A stretch of 64,000 nt of DNA from Phascolomyces articulosus (GCA_025677815.1 JAIXMP010000008.1:992001-1056000), one strand, 5' to 3'; shown: positions 1 through 12,247, counted from the stretch's first letter. A program made the numbers and translations. The notes: generated from the letters alone by a model not told the origin.

Positions 1-389
1 TAAGACAAAAAAAGGGAAATAATTTGATAACAAATGCCATAACAATAGATATGGGTGATTGATGAAAGATATTAAAGTTGGAAATCTTGTTATTGCTAAC
101 TACATGTACTTTCTGTTGTTATTGTTATCGTATAATCATTCATATATAGCAAGATATCCAATCACAAAGAAAAAAAAATAATGTTTGTCCGAATAATTTA
201 CTACTATTCGGCTATAACGGAATGTCCCGATCAAGTGTTTCATATCAGGATCAAGTAGAAGAGAGGATAGGAACGCGTTGAAATTGTTGTCTGTATAAAA
301 AAATTATAATGGTGTTTAAAAAGGGTAATAATCTTCATCCACTCGTGATCATAACAGCTGTGCACGCAAAATATCAATGCACGTCAAAC

Positions 390-409
390 GAGAGAGAGAG
401 AGAGAGAGA
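390..409. repeat. (GA)n microsatellite
   Basis: Uninterrupted GA dinucleotide run of about 20 bp in non-coding sequence. Confidence 0.9.
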
Positions 410-821
410 AAGGAATGAAATTATAATGGATAAAGTATTGAATGGAATAAAAACACTAAGAAGAGTGAGTGCTCCGAACCACGGTGTTAATCATGCTATA
501 ATCACGAACTCTTTCTTTTTTATTAGAAAAATAACACTTTTAAAAATCATAATGAAATACCAAAATGTATGTCTTTTCTTCTTCTTCCTTATTTTATATA
601 AAATATTATAGCTTTTTTTTTTCTTTGGATGTAAACGTTTATTAGTATATTATTATAAATATAATTAGGATTTAGTGGGTATTGTTGTTGTCGTCTTTTT
701 ATTATGAAACTTTAAAAAAGAAAGACTGTTTGGCAAAATGTATTACACCAATAATGATGATATATAATAATAATAATTACGTACCCATTAATAAATACGT
801 AGACTGTTTCATCATTATCAA

Positions 822-822
<1 letters not shown>

Positions 823-868
<46 letters not shown>
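823..868. repeat. (ATT)n microsatellite
   Basis: About 15 copies of an ATT trinucleotide in non-coding sequence. It produces a spurious poly-isoleucine reading frame. Confidence 0.95.
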
Positions 869-2365
869 GTAACAACTACAACAACAATAACAAACTTTTT
901 TTTTGGTCCTTTGTCCTACAAACTAGAGTTTTTTTGTCCAATACTATAATAAATTTTCTTTTTTGTTCATAATTTCAAAATCGTAATGTTATAATAACAG
1001 TGAAATTACGTACACCGAAATCAAATACGACATCCAAACATGGTAAACCTTTTGCAGATGAGATGCTTTTACTGTTTGATATGGCGTATTTTTTTTCTCG
1101 TATTCACGATTTATAGGCCCAATTGTTCGGTTCATGTTTGTATGTACATTTTTTTTTCTTTTTGTCCATGCGAAACGCGTGCTGTGCAGTATGTTGCAGA
1201 TCTATGCCTGTGACATTCTTTTATATTCTTTTTTTTCTCTCTTTTTTTTAATGATAAGAAGAAGACTAAGAAAAAGTGTTAATAATGAGAATGAGAGAAA
1301 GAGGGAGCAGGGTCAAGCTGCAGCATGTGATACTGACAGAGTCTGTAATAATAATGGAACTTCCAGATAACAGCGCGTTTTTCTCCTTTTTCAATAAGTT
1401 TTTTGCTGTGTAATGATGGATTACTATTATTATCATTATTTACACACACGAAGAATTTCTTTTTGTCATACCCTTTTTTGTTTGACAGTGAGTTTGATGG
1501 ATATTATAGCAATGATGATGTTGATGATGATGGTGAGACAAACAACTCTTTCATTGTCATAAGTCTTCTAGAATAACGACAACAATATTCTGTTTATGAA
1601 TATACTATAATTATAATAAAGTATATAATATAACCGAAGATAGTGTGTGTGTGTTCTGTATTTATTATAGTAATTGTATGTAATATGTGTGTATGATTAT
1701 ATATACGAATCTCCTATCAGAACGCGCACGTGCATGCAGGTTCGTAATTTTCGATCTACATAACATAGCCCCGGTTAACTGGAACTTTTATACAGCTTTT
1801 TTTTTCACTCTACATGAAACTTCAATAACCAATAGAATATGACCATTATATCAATATATAATATATAAATAAATAATAATAATAGTAATAATATATATAC
1901 ATATTTATAATAATGAATATAATGAATGATGAACTTATATATATATTAAAATGAAACCATATACAGCTGCCATAGAGTAAGAGAGAAGAACATAAAAAAA
2001 ATATGGTGATGAAAGGGAATAAAATCGGCGTTACTAAAAAAAAAGAAACTTGCATGGTAAAAAAGAAAGGCGTAGTAGTGTGTAGTGCGATTAAGAAAAA
2101 AAACATTATAAAAAAAAAGAGAAGAGAAAATGGCTTTCCTTTTCCTTGATTCCTCCGTGGCCAAACACAGGTGACGATAAAATAACGAGTGTAAAGAGAA
2201 AAATAAGAAAGAAGGAGTTGATGATGATAATGAATAAAAAAAAATGACTATGTAAAAAAATGAATTTTAAGAACAATTAACAAAAAGAAAAAAAAACAAC
2301 GATTTTTTTTGAAGGCGAAATATAAAACGAGAGAAGAAGGGAAAAAATCAGTAACAAATGATGGA

Positions 2366-3334
2366 CTATATGGTATTCCGAATATTCTTCTTGATAAATG
2401 CCAATACTTGCGGTCCTGTACGGCATCTAACTTCATTTCGGAAATGTCGTCCGCGTGCATCCGATCGTGGAAACGCTTTCAAACAACAAGGACAAACATA
2501 TGGTTTGATGCCTGTATGAACGCGTGTATGTCGCTCAAGATCGTGACGCCTTGCAAATGTTCTGGTACAAACCCCGCATTGATGTGGTCTACCACCACTA
2601 CTGTTACCTCTGATTGATAAATGTCGGCGTAAAGAACATGATCGTCTTGTACTTGTTGATGTAGTTGTCATAGCTGTAGCAGTCGCAGTGGACGAGGGTG
2701 GTGATGGTTCAACAAAAGAAGGAGCAGGTTCTGTTTTCGCCGTCATCAATGCCATTGCTGTTGTTGCTGTTGACTTCTCGTAATAACTACTATTGCTAAT
2801 ACTACTTGTAGTACTATTTTCACTGTAACTACTACCACCGCTACTGGCACTAGCACTGCTATCACGTCTACAAGCAAAGTAATCCGCCATTGGATAAGAT
2901 TGTTCATCAGAAGACCCTGTCGTCAATAATCCATCATTATAGCTTGTAAAAGAACAACAACTACTACTGCTAACTGATGTCAAATGAACGGGTTTCATAT
3001 CAGTATCATTATCCGCATACATTAAGGGAGGAGGTGATAGTGATTCTCCCTGTTGTTGTAGTTGTTCTTGTTGCCAACGTGGTAAAGATGGTGAAAACCA
3101 AGGAGATCCCACTTCTTGTTCAACAGTCCAGGGCGAGGATATAGGTTCATATTCTTGTAACTGTTGTTGATAGCACTCTTGTTGTTGATTTTGATCCTGA
3201 TAGGTATCCATTGTCAATTCGTAAGTGTTACCATTGTCATAGACAAACGGCCGTTGAAGATGAAGGTCTTGCTGATGATTTTGATGAGAAAGAGGTTGTT
3301 GTTGTTGTGGCAGCGAAGAGAGAACAGAAACCAT
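2366..3334 (-). CDS. C2H2-type zinc-finger transcription factor
   Basis: Single-exon gene for 322 residues. Residues 1-250 are low-complexity and rich in Gln, Ser, Thr and Pro, typical of an activation or disordered region. Two zinc fingers sit at about residues 251-310. The first is canonical (CGVC, 12 residues, then HTRVH). The second begins CPCC with the usual 12-residue spacing to HFRNEVRC, so its last ligand would be a cysteine six residues after the histidine rather than a spaced histidine. The linker between the fingers is the standard TGIKPY type. The role is inferred as a sequence-specific nuclear regulator; targets cannot be told. The upstream 1.1 kb carries an E-box core CACGTG at 3683-3688. 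Confidence 0.85.
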   Translation of the reverse strand: MVSVLSSLPQQQQPLSHQNHQQDLHLQRPFVYDNGNTYELTMDTYQDQNQQQECYQQQLQEYEPISSPWTVEQEVGSPWFSPSLPRWQQEQLQQQGESLSPPPLMYADNDTDMKPVHLTSVSSSSCCSFTSYNDGLLTTGSSDEQSYPMADYFACRRDSSASASSGGSSYSENSTTSSISNSSYYEKSTATTAMALMTAKTEPAPSFVEPSPPSSTATATAMTTTSTSTRRSCSLRRHLSIRGNSSGGRPHQCGVCTRTFARRHDLERHTRVHTGIKPYVCPCCLKAFPRSDARGRHFRNEVRCRTGPQVLAFIKKNIRNTI

Positions 3335-4423
3335 AGTTATTTATATGATATGGAAAAGAAAAAGGAAAAAAAAAGAAAAAGAAAAGAAGTCGACAAGCTT
3401 ATGTTTTTTTTAAGAAAAAAAAACTTTTTGTTATTTTTTTTTGTTTTGTTTAAGGACAGGGCAAACAAGAAAAAAGAAGCAAGTTAATAAGTGCAACAAA
3501 TGCAAGATCGTTTTATATAAAAAAAGCGATTTAATATGCCTTTGATAAAAAAAAAAGCGCGACTGCTACTTGAAATAATTCTCTCTTATCCACAGAAAAG
3601 GCAATCTTAATATAAAAGAAAATCATACAGTAAAAAACTACGTTATTATTATTGATGTATTAGCAAGTCTTTTTCTAATATACACGTGAGTTGAAATATA
3701 CACAAACGAAATGTTTTCTCCCTTTCTCTCGATGGTTCCACCATTTTTAGTGTAGTGAAAGGACCTGAGGGAGGGGGGACCACCTGACAAAATGATGCCC
3801 AAGTCAAAGCTTTTTTTTTTGTCCTCGGAAGCCATGCCGCACAAAATGCTGTATCATCATCATCATCCCCCAAAACAACATCAACCCATCAATTATTATC
3901 ATTATTATCCTTCAATCATCATCATTTCTTTTTGCCTAGAATAAGCATACTGTTATTATTATTATTATTATTTAATTTGATACACAACGCTGGCCTAACG
4001 TCAAATCGTCCCGTTAAATATATGAACCAGGACCCCAAATTCAAACGTAGTTCAAAAAGTTTCAGTACGATGATCGATATTAATCCTGGGTTTCTGTTTT
4101 TCTTTTTTCTTTTTACGTAGTGGGGTTTTCAGGACTAAAAAAAAACAAATTTATTTATATGAAGTATGAATGATGCCACCTTTATTCTTTCTCTCATGTT
4201 TTTTTTAAAGAAACGATAGAATTTTTGCTGTTGTTACTTGCTGTTTGATGATATTGTTGTTGTTATAAACGTATGTGCGTGGTTTTGGGGGAGATCAGAG
4301 AAAATATAAGGAGGAAAAAAAAAAGAATTATTTATTGGTCGCACCACATATTTTTCACTTGATAATAATAAAGCGTCAATTTGCTACCTTTTTTTCGCGC
4401 GTCAATAGATTATATATTAATCC
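3335..4423. promoter_or_regulatory. Intergenic: promoter side of the zinc-finger gene
   Basis: About 1.1 kb between the zinc-finger start (3334) and the stop of the M3 peptidase (4424). No supported gene: open frames here are short and coincide with homopolymers or trinucleotide runs. One CACGTG palindrome (3683-3688) lies about 350 bp upstream of the zinc-finger ATG. Its use is unproven. Confidence 0.5.
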
Positions 4424-7400
4424 TTATTTTTGTTGTTGAGATGATGATAATAAACCTGAATGTCTTAATAATGCAGTGATATCTACATTATCCCGTCCTC
4501 GAAACTCTTTCCAAACTTCACTGGGTGGCGTTCCTCCCCCAAGTGCCAGGATGGTGTCACGATACAATGTTCCAATTTGTGAAATGGCCGGTTTACCCCC
4601 TTGTTGACTGGCTTCTTCGAATGCCGAATATGCATCAGCCGAGTACGTTTCTGACCATTTGTAACTGTAGTAGAATTGAAAGGGTTACCCATTATCATGG
4701 TGTGTGAGTATGAATTATGTATATTCTTCGTCATCATTACGAACGTTTTAAAAAAATAAATAAATAAAATGGAGTTCTTTATCTATCTATCTATCCATCT
4801 CGATCTATTATATATATTACCTATAATAGCCTGCACTATATCCACCACCAAAGATATGAAGGAAACTGCAAAGGAATCGATCTTCTGACAAACGTGGAAT
4901 GAGTGTTGTATCTTTGGCGATCTCTGCATCCACGTCAAAAACAGACTTGTCCGAAGATGATTTAGGTGGTGTGAACGTGGAATGCAAAGCCAAATCAACC
5001 TTGGAAAAATGAAGCTAGTTTTTTTTTATTTTTAATCAGGCAATTCAATATTACGTGATGATACAGTAAATAATTAAAAAACAATAACAATCATGATTAC
5101 TATACCTGTCTTAACATAGCCATCCCACTAAGGAATTCTCGACCCTTGACGAGTGCATTAACCATATCTTGAGGCATTTCTTCCCCCGTCTTATAATGTC
5201 CTGAAAGTCGTTTAAGCCATTCAGGTTCACTACAAAAGTTCTCCATGAATTGTGATGCGACCTGGGTATGATATCCGAAAGAAAAAACAATCAACAAACA
5301 TATCATGGTTCAGAAAACACAATAAATAGCGCAGGGACCAACCATCTTGCAGCATCTCTTCGATTTTTTTTTTGTTGATGTTTTAGTTTATATTACTTTA
5401 CCTCGACAAAGTCCCATTCAATACCGTTAATACCAGAAGCATCAGGGTACTCTACGCGGGTCATCATCTGTAATAAATAAGAACCAAGTAACTAAGTGAG
5501 TCAGGCGACAGGTATATTATTGTTATTATTGTTTCTATTATTATGTTTTTTGGGATAAACCATGCTTTTTGGTCTGGAACTCACATGTTGTAAGCAGTGA
5601 CCGAATTCGTGAAACAGTGTTTCAACGTCTCTAAATTTCATCAAAGAGGGTTCATCTTGCGACTGTGGTGGCGGTTGATTGCATATAAGGTATGCTAACA
5701 CCACGAGCAAGAAAAAAAAAAGGATGAGGGGAACCCCAAAAGCGAAACAATAAGAAAAATTTTGATAATTTAATGCAAATAACCAATAACAAAAAAAAAC
5801 AACAACAACAGTTGAAACTTACCAACAGGCAACGTAACTTGACCGTTCAAATGCTTGGTACGTGTCGTTACCGTATCCATCCATGCACCGCTTCGTTTCT
5901 CAGAAGGTCTAGAATAAAAATCACCATAGAAATACGCTTTGACTTGACCTTGTTCGGAGACTTCAAAAACCTTTACATCTTTGTGCCACGTAGTAATGTT
6001 ATTTGTTTTCAATTCGGCCAAACTTAACTCTCGTACTTGAATACCCAGGATTTCGTTTGCAACATCGAATAACCCTTGAAGGACCTTGGGAAAGGCGAAG
6101 TAATTGGAAATGGTTTCTTCATCAAATCGAAACAATTCTTTACGGTATTGTTCAGAGACAAAGGCTGTATCCCAAGGTGCCAATGAGGTAATCTCTGTCA
6201 TGCCCAATTTAGTGGCTGCGAATTGTGTTAATTTTTGAACCTCGTTTTGTGCACTTCCGATAGATGCATCAAATAACTTGTCAAGTAAGGTCTGGGCCGA
6301 TTCGACATTTTCGGCCATTTTGACGGAAAGGGACAGATCCGCATGCGACTTGTAACCCAGTAAATTAGCTTTTTCGCGCCGCAGGCATAAGATCTCATTA
6401 ATCACTGGCTCATTGTTCATTGCGCCTTCTGAAGCCTTGGTGATATTAGCTTTATATACCTATTTCATACCACACGGTTTTTGTTTTTGTTTTTTTTTTT
6501 TTTGTTATTAATTATTATTATCGTCAATGCATTTTTTTTTACACAGCCTCGTCCGTTTCTTATAAAAAAAACTATTATTAGTTTTTCCTTTTTACCTCTT
6601 CACGTAAAGCACGATTACTACAATTCATCATGAACGGTCCGTAAATTGGGAAATCCAGTGTGATGCAATATCCTTCTGTTTCACCAAGTCTTTCTCCGTT
6701 CTTTTTAAGTGTTTCCAAAAGTGCTTCTGAACATCCTTCCAATTCTGCACGATCCTTCACCACGCGTTTGTATGCTTTGGTCGCATCCAATACATTGTTG
6801 TTGAAAGAAAGAGATAACTGAGAAAGTCGTTCTGAAATCTCGTTGAATCGTTTCTTTTCGGGAGAGTTTTCAGGGAATCCAATACCAGCATTCTTCATGC
6901 CTCGCAAAGCTTTATCCACAATACGCCGTTGTACCTTGTTCAATTTATTCCATTCATCCGAATTCTTTAATGCTTCCAGAGCATTGTATTTAGGAACGGA
7001 TTGATTCATCAGCAAGCTCAATTTAATGAATTCAGGCTATATCCATGGTTGAATTATATTAAACATGAGTTTAAAATGACATTCATCCTCATCCAGACCC
7101 ATCATGTGTTATAAAAAGAATTCAACCCTCCCATTCCATTCCATAAGTTTCTTGTACCTGAATCTTTTCTAGTGTCTCACGCAATTCAGGAGAGTTTTTG
7201 ACACCATTCAAGTGTGACAGAATACCATATGCTCGTGAGATTTCATCTTCCAGTTCGGATACTAAAAACAATAACAAATATATATATATAAATATATATA
7301 TGTATATAAATATATTGAACAACCTCTTTTTCTTTTCCCTCCGTTCTTTTAAATACAATACCCACATTGTCCAATAGTTCCTTCAAACGTAGGTTCGAAC

Positions 7401-7777
7401 TTTTTTTCCAAAGCTAAAAACTTTTCACGAGTAGCATTGATCAATTGTTGAAATACAGGAATGGCCTGTTCTGGTTTGCATTCACTCAAGAGTTTTTCAA
7501 AATCGGGGTAAAGATGCCATTGAACAAAAGGGGATTCTTTGTAAGCTGTTGTTTCATTGGTCACAGTTGCCATGGAACGACGTAAAGCAAATAAAGAAGT
7601 AGGACGAGCGACGCGTTGCTGAATTGTTGTTTGGAGTGCCTTGCTGTTAGTCCATTGAGGTACTTTTCTTTCAACAATGGCAAGTCGTTGTGAAAGAGCA
7701 CGTGAATTCAACAATCGACGATTTTGAAACAATCGACTCACGGTTGCGTTGGTTGTTCGTGGGGCTGCCCTATACAT
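4424..7777 (-). CDS. Oligopeptidase A-type M3 metallopeptidase, probably mitochondrial
   Basis: Nine exons join in phase: 7777-7366, 7261-7158, 7036-6596, 6459-5823, 5694-5585, 5467-5402, 5261-5106, 4999-4821, 4664-4424, giving 781 residues. The protein follows bacterial OpdA/PrlC along its length, for example [15 protein letters not shown] near residue 85, [12 protein letters not shown], the zinc site HEFGH (H560, E561, H564), a third-ligand glutamate about E590 in the WDFVE segment, [14 protein letters not shown], and [14 protein letters not shown] near the C terminus. The first about 75 residues are Arg/Ser-rich with almost no acids, as in a mitochondrial presequence. Expected role: zinc-dependent cleavage of short peptides, including presequence fragments, as plant organellar oligopeptidases do. 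It is closer to OpdA than to yeast Oct1 or Prd1. Exon 1 uses a GTGGGT donor, chosen because it alone keeps phase. Confidence 0.9.
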
Positions 7778-8737
7778 AGTGTGTATCCGTGTGTATGAAA
7801 AAGAGACAGAGAGAGGGTGCGAAAATTCGTCTATTGTTTTTTACTCCAGATACGCTTATATCATTGCGTCACTTGTGTTTATACAAATAGTAGCGGAGAG
7901 ACAATCCATAATTGGCATTGACATATTTCAGATTGAATTCCATGATAGTGATAAGTTATCGGTTTTTGACAATGTAGAATGAGTTTAAGAGAACACTATT
8001 GTAGTGGCATACATGTAGTAATTTTTTATGGTATTCAAAGTAAACAATAGATACTCCTCCTAGAACGTACATATCAACGTTTACATATCATGCTTATCAC
8101 ATTGTTAGTGTAAACGTATTCCTATCGACGGAAGAAATGGTGGGTTGTGTTTGTTGTTACTAATATGTATAAATCAGTGAAAATAATCGTTATTTGGCAT
8201 AACAAGTGCGGAGGGGATCTATCTGAAACAAGCAATGACACGTACAAGAATCAATGTGGTGTGTTAAGTCATGTGCATTGATGTTGTCCGCTGTATAATC
8301 ATTTTTCTACACTATAAACTTGGTATATTTATATTATGCGATGCTATTATATACCATATACACACATATCAGGTTCAATTTCAAACTTCTTTGATTATAT
8401 GAAAAATACAATATTCAGCTTGCTGGCATTAACAATAAGCCAGATTGACTAGCACATGGTCAAGAAACAAAGAGACGATCCCGAGAACAGAATTACTTTA
8501 TTTTGATTGTTCTTCTCACATTTCTGGATTCCTTTTAGAAATAAATATTTACATAATTGTTTATTATATTAACGTTTCTTTATATAAATACATGTTTATC
8601 AATCTGAAACAAGGAAAGCGGGATTCAATATAACTTTCATTTCTTTCTCTTTCTTTCTCATTTCTTCTTCCCTCCCCTGATTTTTATTAAAATAATTTAT
8701 ACCCACTTATCGCGTTCTATCCGAATATTTTCGTACC
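7778..8737. promoter_or_regulatory. Divergent promoter region, M3 peptidase / MATE transporter
   Basis: 960 bp between two divergent start codons. AT-rich, with no supported coding sequence on either strand. A pyrimidine-rich stretch (8638-8680) precedes the MATE start, as expected for a fungal 5' UTR. I see no recognisable operator. Confidence 0.5.
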
Positions 8738-10582
8738 ATGTCAAATCACTCACATTTTATATCGTCGTCTAATAAAGACTGTAACAATGATGATACTAAT
8801 GAATACAATACTCCACTACTACAATATCATCATGATTCACCCAAGGAAAGCAAAAAAAAGAATTATTATGCCACTTCAACAACTACGGTAAACCAGTATA
8901 CAATGACGAAAAATGATTATCAAGTGGATGTCGAGGTACAAAAACAAGAAGAGGATGATATTTATCCACTTTCTACACAAGCAATCATCCAAGAATTTAA
9001 AGTGCTTATGCAAATATCCAACCCTGTCGTCATGACTTACATGCTTCAATACTCGATCCAGACAGGCTCTGTTCTTGTCGTTGGTCGATTAGGGCCTGAA
9101 GAATTAGCAGCTTCCGTATTTGCATTCATGTTTGCCACAATTACAGGATGGTTACTAGGATTAGGAGGCTCTACTGCATTAGGTATGTATATGCTGAATC
9201 GAGATCATGTTGAAGGTCTTTTTATTTATATCTTTACACTTTTGTTGCTTATTCTAAAAAAAAAAAAAAAAAACGTTCCACCACTAACTAATTGAATATA
9301 TGTAATAGATACACTCGGCTCACAGCTATGGGGTGCATCGAGTAGTAAACCATACATTGAAAAACGTCGAGAAATGAATATATTACTACAACGAACATGT
9401 ATTGTATTAACTTTATGCTTTGTCCCAGTTGCCATTCTTTGGTATTTTGTCAATCCTCTTCTATTGCTATTAGGACAAGATGCCTTATTATGTCAAATGG
9501 TACAAACCTTTTTACGATATTCAATACCTGGTAATGCATATCAAAGCAGAATTATTATTGTCATTTTCGTTTAATTAATTTAAAATAATCCTGTCTATGC
9601 AACCATCCTTTTTTCAGGAACCCCGGCGTATATTGCATTTGAAGCATTAAAAAAATATTTACAAGCGCAAGATATTCTACCACATGCAAGTACTGTGACA
9701 CTAATGGTGTGCTCACCATTAAATGTGTTCATCACTTACTTATTTGTATACACACTCGATCTTGGTTTTGTTGGTGCCCCAATAGCCGCTTCGTTTACTC
9801 ATTGGACCATGTTATTTATTCTACTTGGTATTATGTATATGGTGGGAGATAATCATCACAAGAAAGCAAAATGGGATCTATTACCAATTCATCGAGAAGC
9901 TTTTGAAGAATTGACCCCTTTCCTTGCTATGGCAATACCTGGTATTTTTTCTTTGGGAAGTGAATATGCTGCTTTTGAAGTAGTAACGGTACTTGTTGGT
10001 TTATTGGATTCTTCTACTACCATGGCAGCACAAAGTATCATTGTTATTGCAGATGACATTTTGTGTACAATTCCCTTGGGTGTTTCGGTTGCAACTACAA
10101 CGCGTGTTGGTTATTGGCTTGGTCGTGGTTTGCCTGGTCATGCGAAAATGGCATCTATCGTCAGTATTATCCTTGCCACTTTAATTGGAATTATTGGTGT
10201 TATTATATTGTTGGCAACTAAAGATAATTTTGGTTATCTTTTTTCCGAAAATAATGAAGTTGTGGATCTTGTTGGCAAAGTATTACCTTATCTTGCCTTA
10301 TTTCAATTAGTGGATGGTGTTGCTGGTGCTTCAGGTGGTGCACTTCGAGGGTCTGGTTGTCAACATTGGTCTGCTACTGTCAATTTAATTGGATATTATA
10401 TATTTGCTTTACCTCTAGGTGCTTTTCTTTCTTTTAGTTCAGCACATCTCGGTTTAATTGGACTATGGGCAGCACTTTGCGCTGGATTGTTAAGTATTGC
10501 TGCAATACAAACTGTAGTTCTTTTACGCATGAATTGGCAACACCAAGTCGATCTTTGTACATTACGTTTGAATAAACAATAA
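8738..10582 (+). CDS. MATE family multidrug/toxin extrusion transporter
   Basis: Three exons, 8738-9182, 9309-9530 and 9618-10582, give 543 residues. A polar N-terminal tail of about 85 residues (Asn/Thr/Gln-rich, cytosolic) is followed by about 12 hydrophobic segments. Family landmarks include the first-helix region NPVVMTYMLQYSIQTGSVLVVGRLG, split here as NPVVMTYMLQ and GSVLVVGRLG, then STALGDTLGSQLWGA across the first junction (the MATE signature after helix 2) and the mirrored second-half motif AAQSIIVIADD...PLGVSVATTTRVGYWLG. MATE carriers export organic cations and drugs in exchange for H+ or Na+. Location is plasma or vacuolar membrane. The substrate is unknown. It is the eukaryotic Erc1-like type. 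Confidence 0.9.
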
Positions 10583-10870
10583 TCAAAACAAAAAAAAAAA
10601 ATTGTAAAATTGATCGTACAAATGTATATAAATATACTCTTTTTCTTTTAATAATTAATTAATACAACTTTAATTCTTATTCGCTAAGTAGTAAAACTTA
10701 TTTTTGAAATATTCAATAAATTAACCCAACAAATAGATAAATAAAAATAGTCAATTCACACAGTATATAATTCATCTCAAAATATAATTAAGAACAAAAA
10801 AAATCATATAATGGCTCGGGAACAAAAGCTTCTTTTTTATTATTTAAACAATGCTAAGCAAAGTAATAGC

Positions 10871-12247
10871 TTATTGAGCAGCAGCAGCACGTCTGCGGTC
10901 ACGCTCTTCAGCAATGGTGAGCTTGACACCCTTACCCTTAGGAAGAGAGATCCAGGGCTTGTTACCTATTTAAATAATAAAATAAATGTTAAAAAACACC
11001 ATTATCATTGTTTAAACCTAACCCTTCAAAAAAATATAAAATAACTATATTTACCTTCACCAATAACGAAAACGTTAGAGATACGGGTAGCAAAGACACG
11101 ATCCAAAGAATCCTTGATGTGAACAATTTCAAAACCACCAATGTGACGTTCACGGTGAACGATCATACCAACACGACCAATGTTACGACCACCAGTGACC
11201 ATACAGACGTTACCGGTATCGAACTTAACGAAATCGGTGATCTTACCGTTTTCCATATCGTAACGAATAGTGTCGTTAGCCTTGATCAAAGGATCGGGGT
11301 AACGGAGGGTACGGCCATCGTGGGTGACAACGTATGGGACACCACCCTTGCCAACCATGACCTTCTTGACACGGCACAACTTGTACTTGGCTTCCTCATC
11401 GGTAATGCGGTGGATGGCGAAGCGACCCTTAATGTCATAGACGAGACGGAAGTTTTCACCAGTCTTTTCAATGGAGATGACATCTGCCATGATTCACAAA
11501 GAAAAAATTTGGGAAAAAAAGCATCCGTGATTCGCCAAAGCTCTCGACCATCAATCACCATGTTCATAATATATATACGTTTTTTTTTCATAAAATCAAA
11601 TGGAAATTTTTATTCACTTACCCATGAAACCAGCAGGGAAGGTGGTATCGGTACGGACCTTATGGTCGACCTTGACCAAACGTTGCATAAGAATAGCTTG
11701 GACTTCACGGCCGTTAAGAGCGTACTTGAGGCGGTTACGCAAGAAGATGATGAGAGGCAAACACTCACGGGTCTTGTGGGGACCGGCGCTGGGCTTAGGG
11801 GCATAACCACCTATTTAATTTAAATAATGAGAATTGATTAGATCACAAAATGATTCCAAAAAATAAAATCTTTTTGTTGCGCATGATTCAGAAATCCAAA
11901 AAAATCGTCATGGTTTAATCTGACTGTTGAGCTTGACATAAATTTTTGGTAATTCATCACAACCATGTGGTCGCTGTTCTATTCGCATAGTGTTGTTTGT
12001 TGTTTACTACATACCCAAAAGCTTGTCCAACATCCAGTGCTTAGGAGCTGCCAAACGCTTCATGTGTTTCTTGGGACCACGAGCCTAATAATAATAATAA
12101 TAATATATGCATATCGTTAATATCCATTTGATGATTGTATCCATCCATCCCATATCCTAATCCATCCATTCAGTAATCGATGTAATCCATTACATCTATT
12201 ATCGTAAACAAGAGGTATGCTTATTCTTCATGATGACTACTAACCAT
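10871..12247 (-). CDS. rps4: 40S ribosomal protein eS4
   Basis: Five exons, 12247-12245 (ATG only), 12084-12015, 11810-11622, 11483-11055 and 10965-10871, give 261 residues, against 263 for human RPS4X. The spliced protein begins [20 protein letters not shown], then has the S4-like RNA-binding segment, the KOW region [16 protein letters not shown] and the C-terminal [20 protein letters not shown]. It is a structural component of the cytosolic small ribosomal subunit. Introns are long for this window (160, 204, 138 and 89 nt), and an intron directly after the ATG is common in fungal ribosomal protein genes. Intron 2 contains a box C/D snoRNA (see separate entry). Confidence 0.97.
11881..11967 (-). 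ncRNA. Box C/D snoRNA in eS4 intron 2, LSU rRNA guide
   Basis: Lies wholly inside the second intron of the eS4 gene, same strand, about 87 nt. On the minus strand the order is: stem CAUGGU, box C GUGAUGA (11960-11954), a guide, a D'-like CAGA (11922-11919), a C'-like AUGACGA (11911-11905), box D CUGA (11891-11888) and stem AUCAUG. The two arms pair over six base pairs, one of them G-U. Directly before D' is GUCAAGCUCAACAG (11937-11924). It is the exact complement of CUGUUGAGCUUGAC, which I recall from the conserved start of domain V of eukaryotic 25S/28S rRNA. Yeast snR190 is thought to target this region, so this may be its counterpart. The likely role is 2'-O-methylation guidance or pre-60S folding. 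I see no second guide before box D. Confidence 0.8.

Larger units (their letters stand above)
1..2365. other. Intergenic left flank, no supported gene
   Basis: I find no convincing gene here. Open frames on both strands are short, low in complexity and rich in Phe/Ile/Asn runs from homopolymer A/T tracts. The stretch holds a (GA)n run at 390-409 and a (TTA)n run at 823-868. A palindromic GCACGTGC E-box core lies at 1727-1732 and ACGCGT hexamers near 273 and 1176. The right part is the 3' flank of the zinc-finger gene that ends at 2366. Confidence 0.6.

Noticed and set aside
309..1370. Open frames of 78-100 codons near the left edge
   Set aside because: Composition follows GA, ATT and T homopolymer runs. 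No family resemblance and no plausible splicing partners.
3164..3487. Plus-strand frame opposite the zinc-finger gene
   Set aside because: It is the antisense shadow of a Gln/Ser-rich coding region plus A/T runs.
5262..5401. Inverted ATGGTT/AACCAT plus CTGA in an intron of the M3 peptidase gene
   Set aside because: No box C is present before it, so it does not make a C/D snoRNA.
11008..11823. 271-codon plus-strand frame over the eS4 gene
   Set aside because: Antisense of the highly conserved eS4 exons; the minus-strand spliced product matches eS4 from end to end.
12085..12244. snoRNA in eS4 intron 1
   Set aside because: The only ATGATGA is on the antisense strand and has no paired stem or correctly placed box D.
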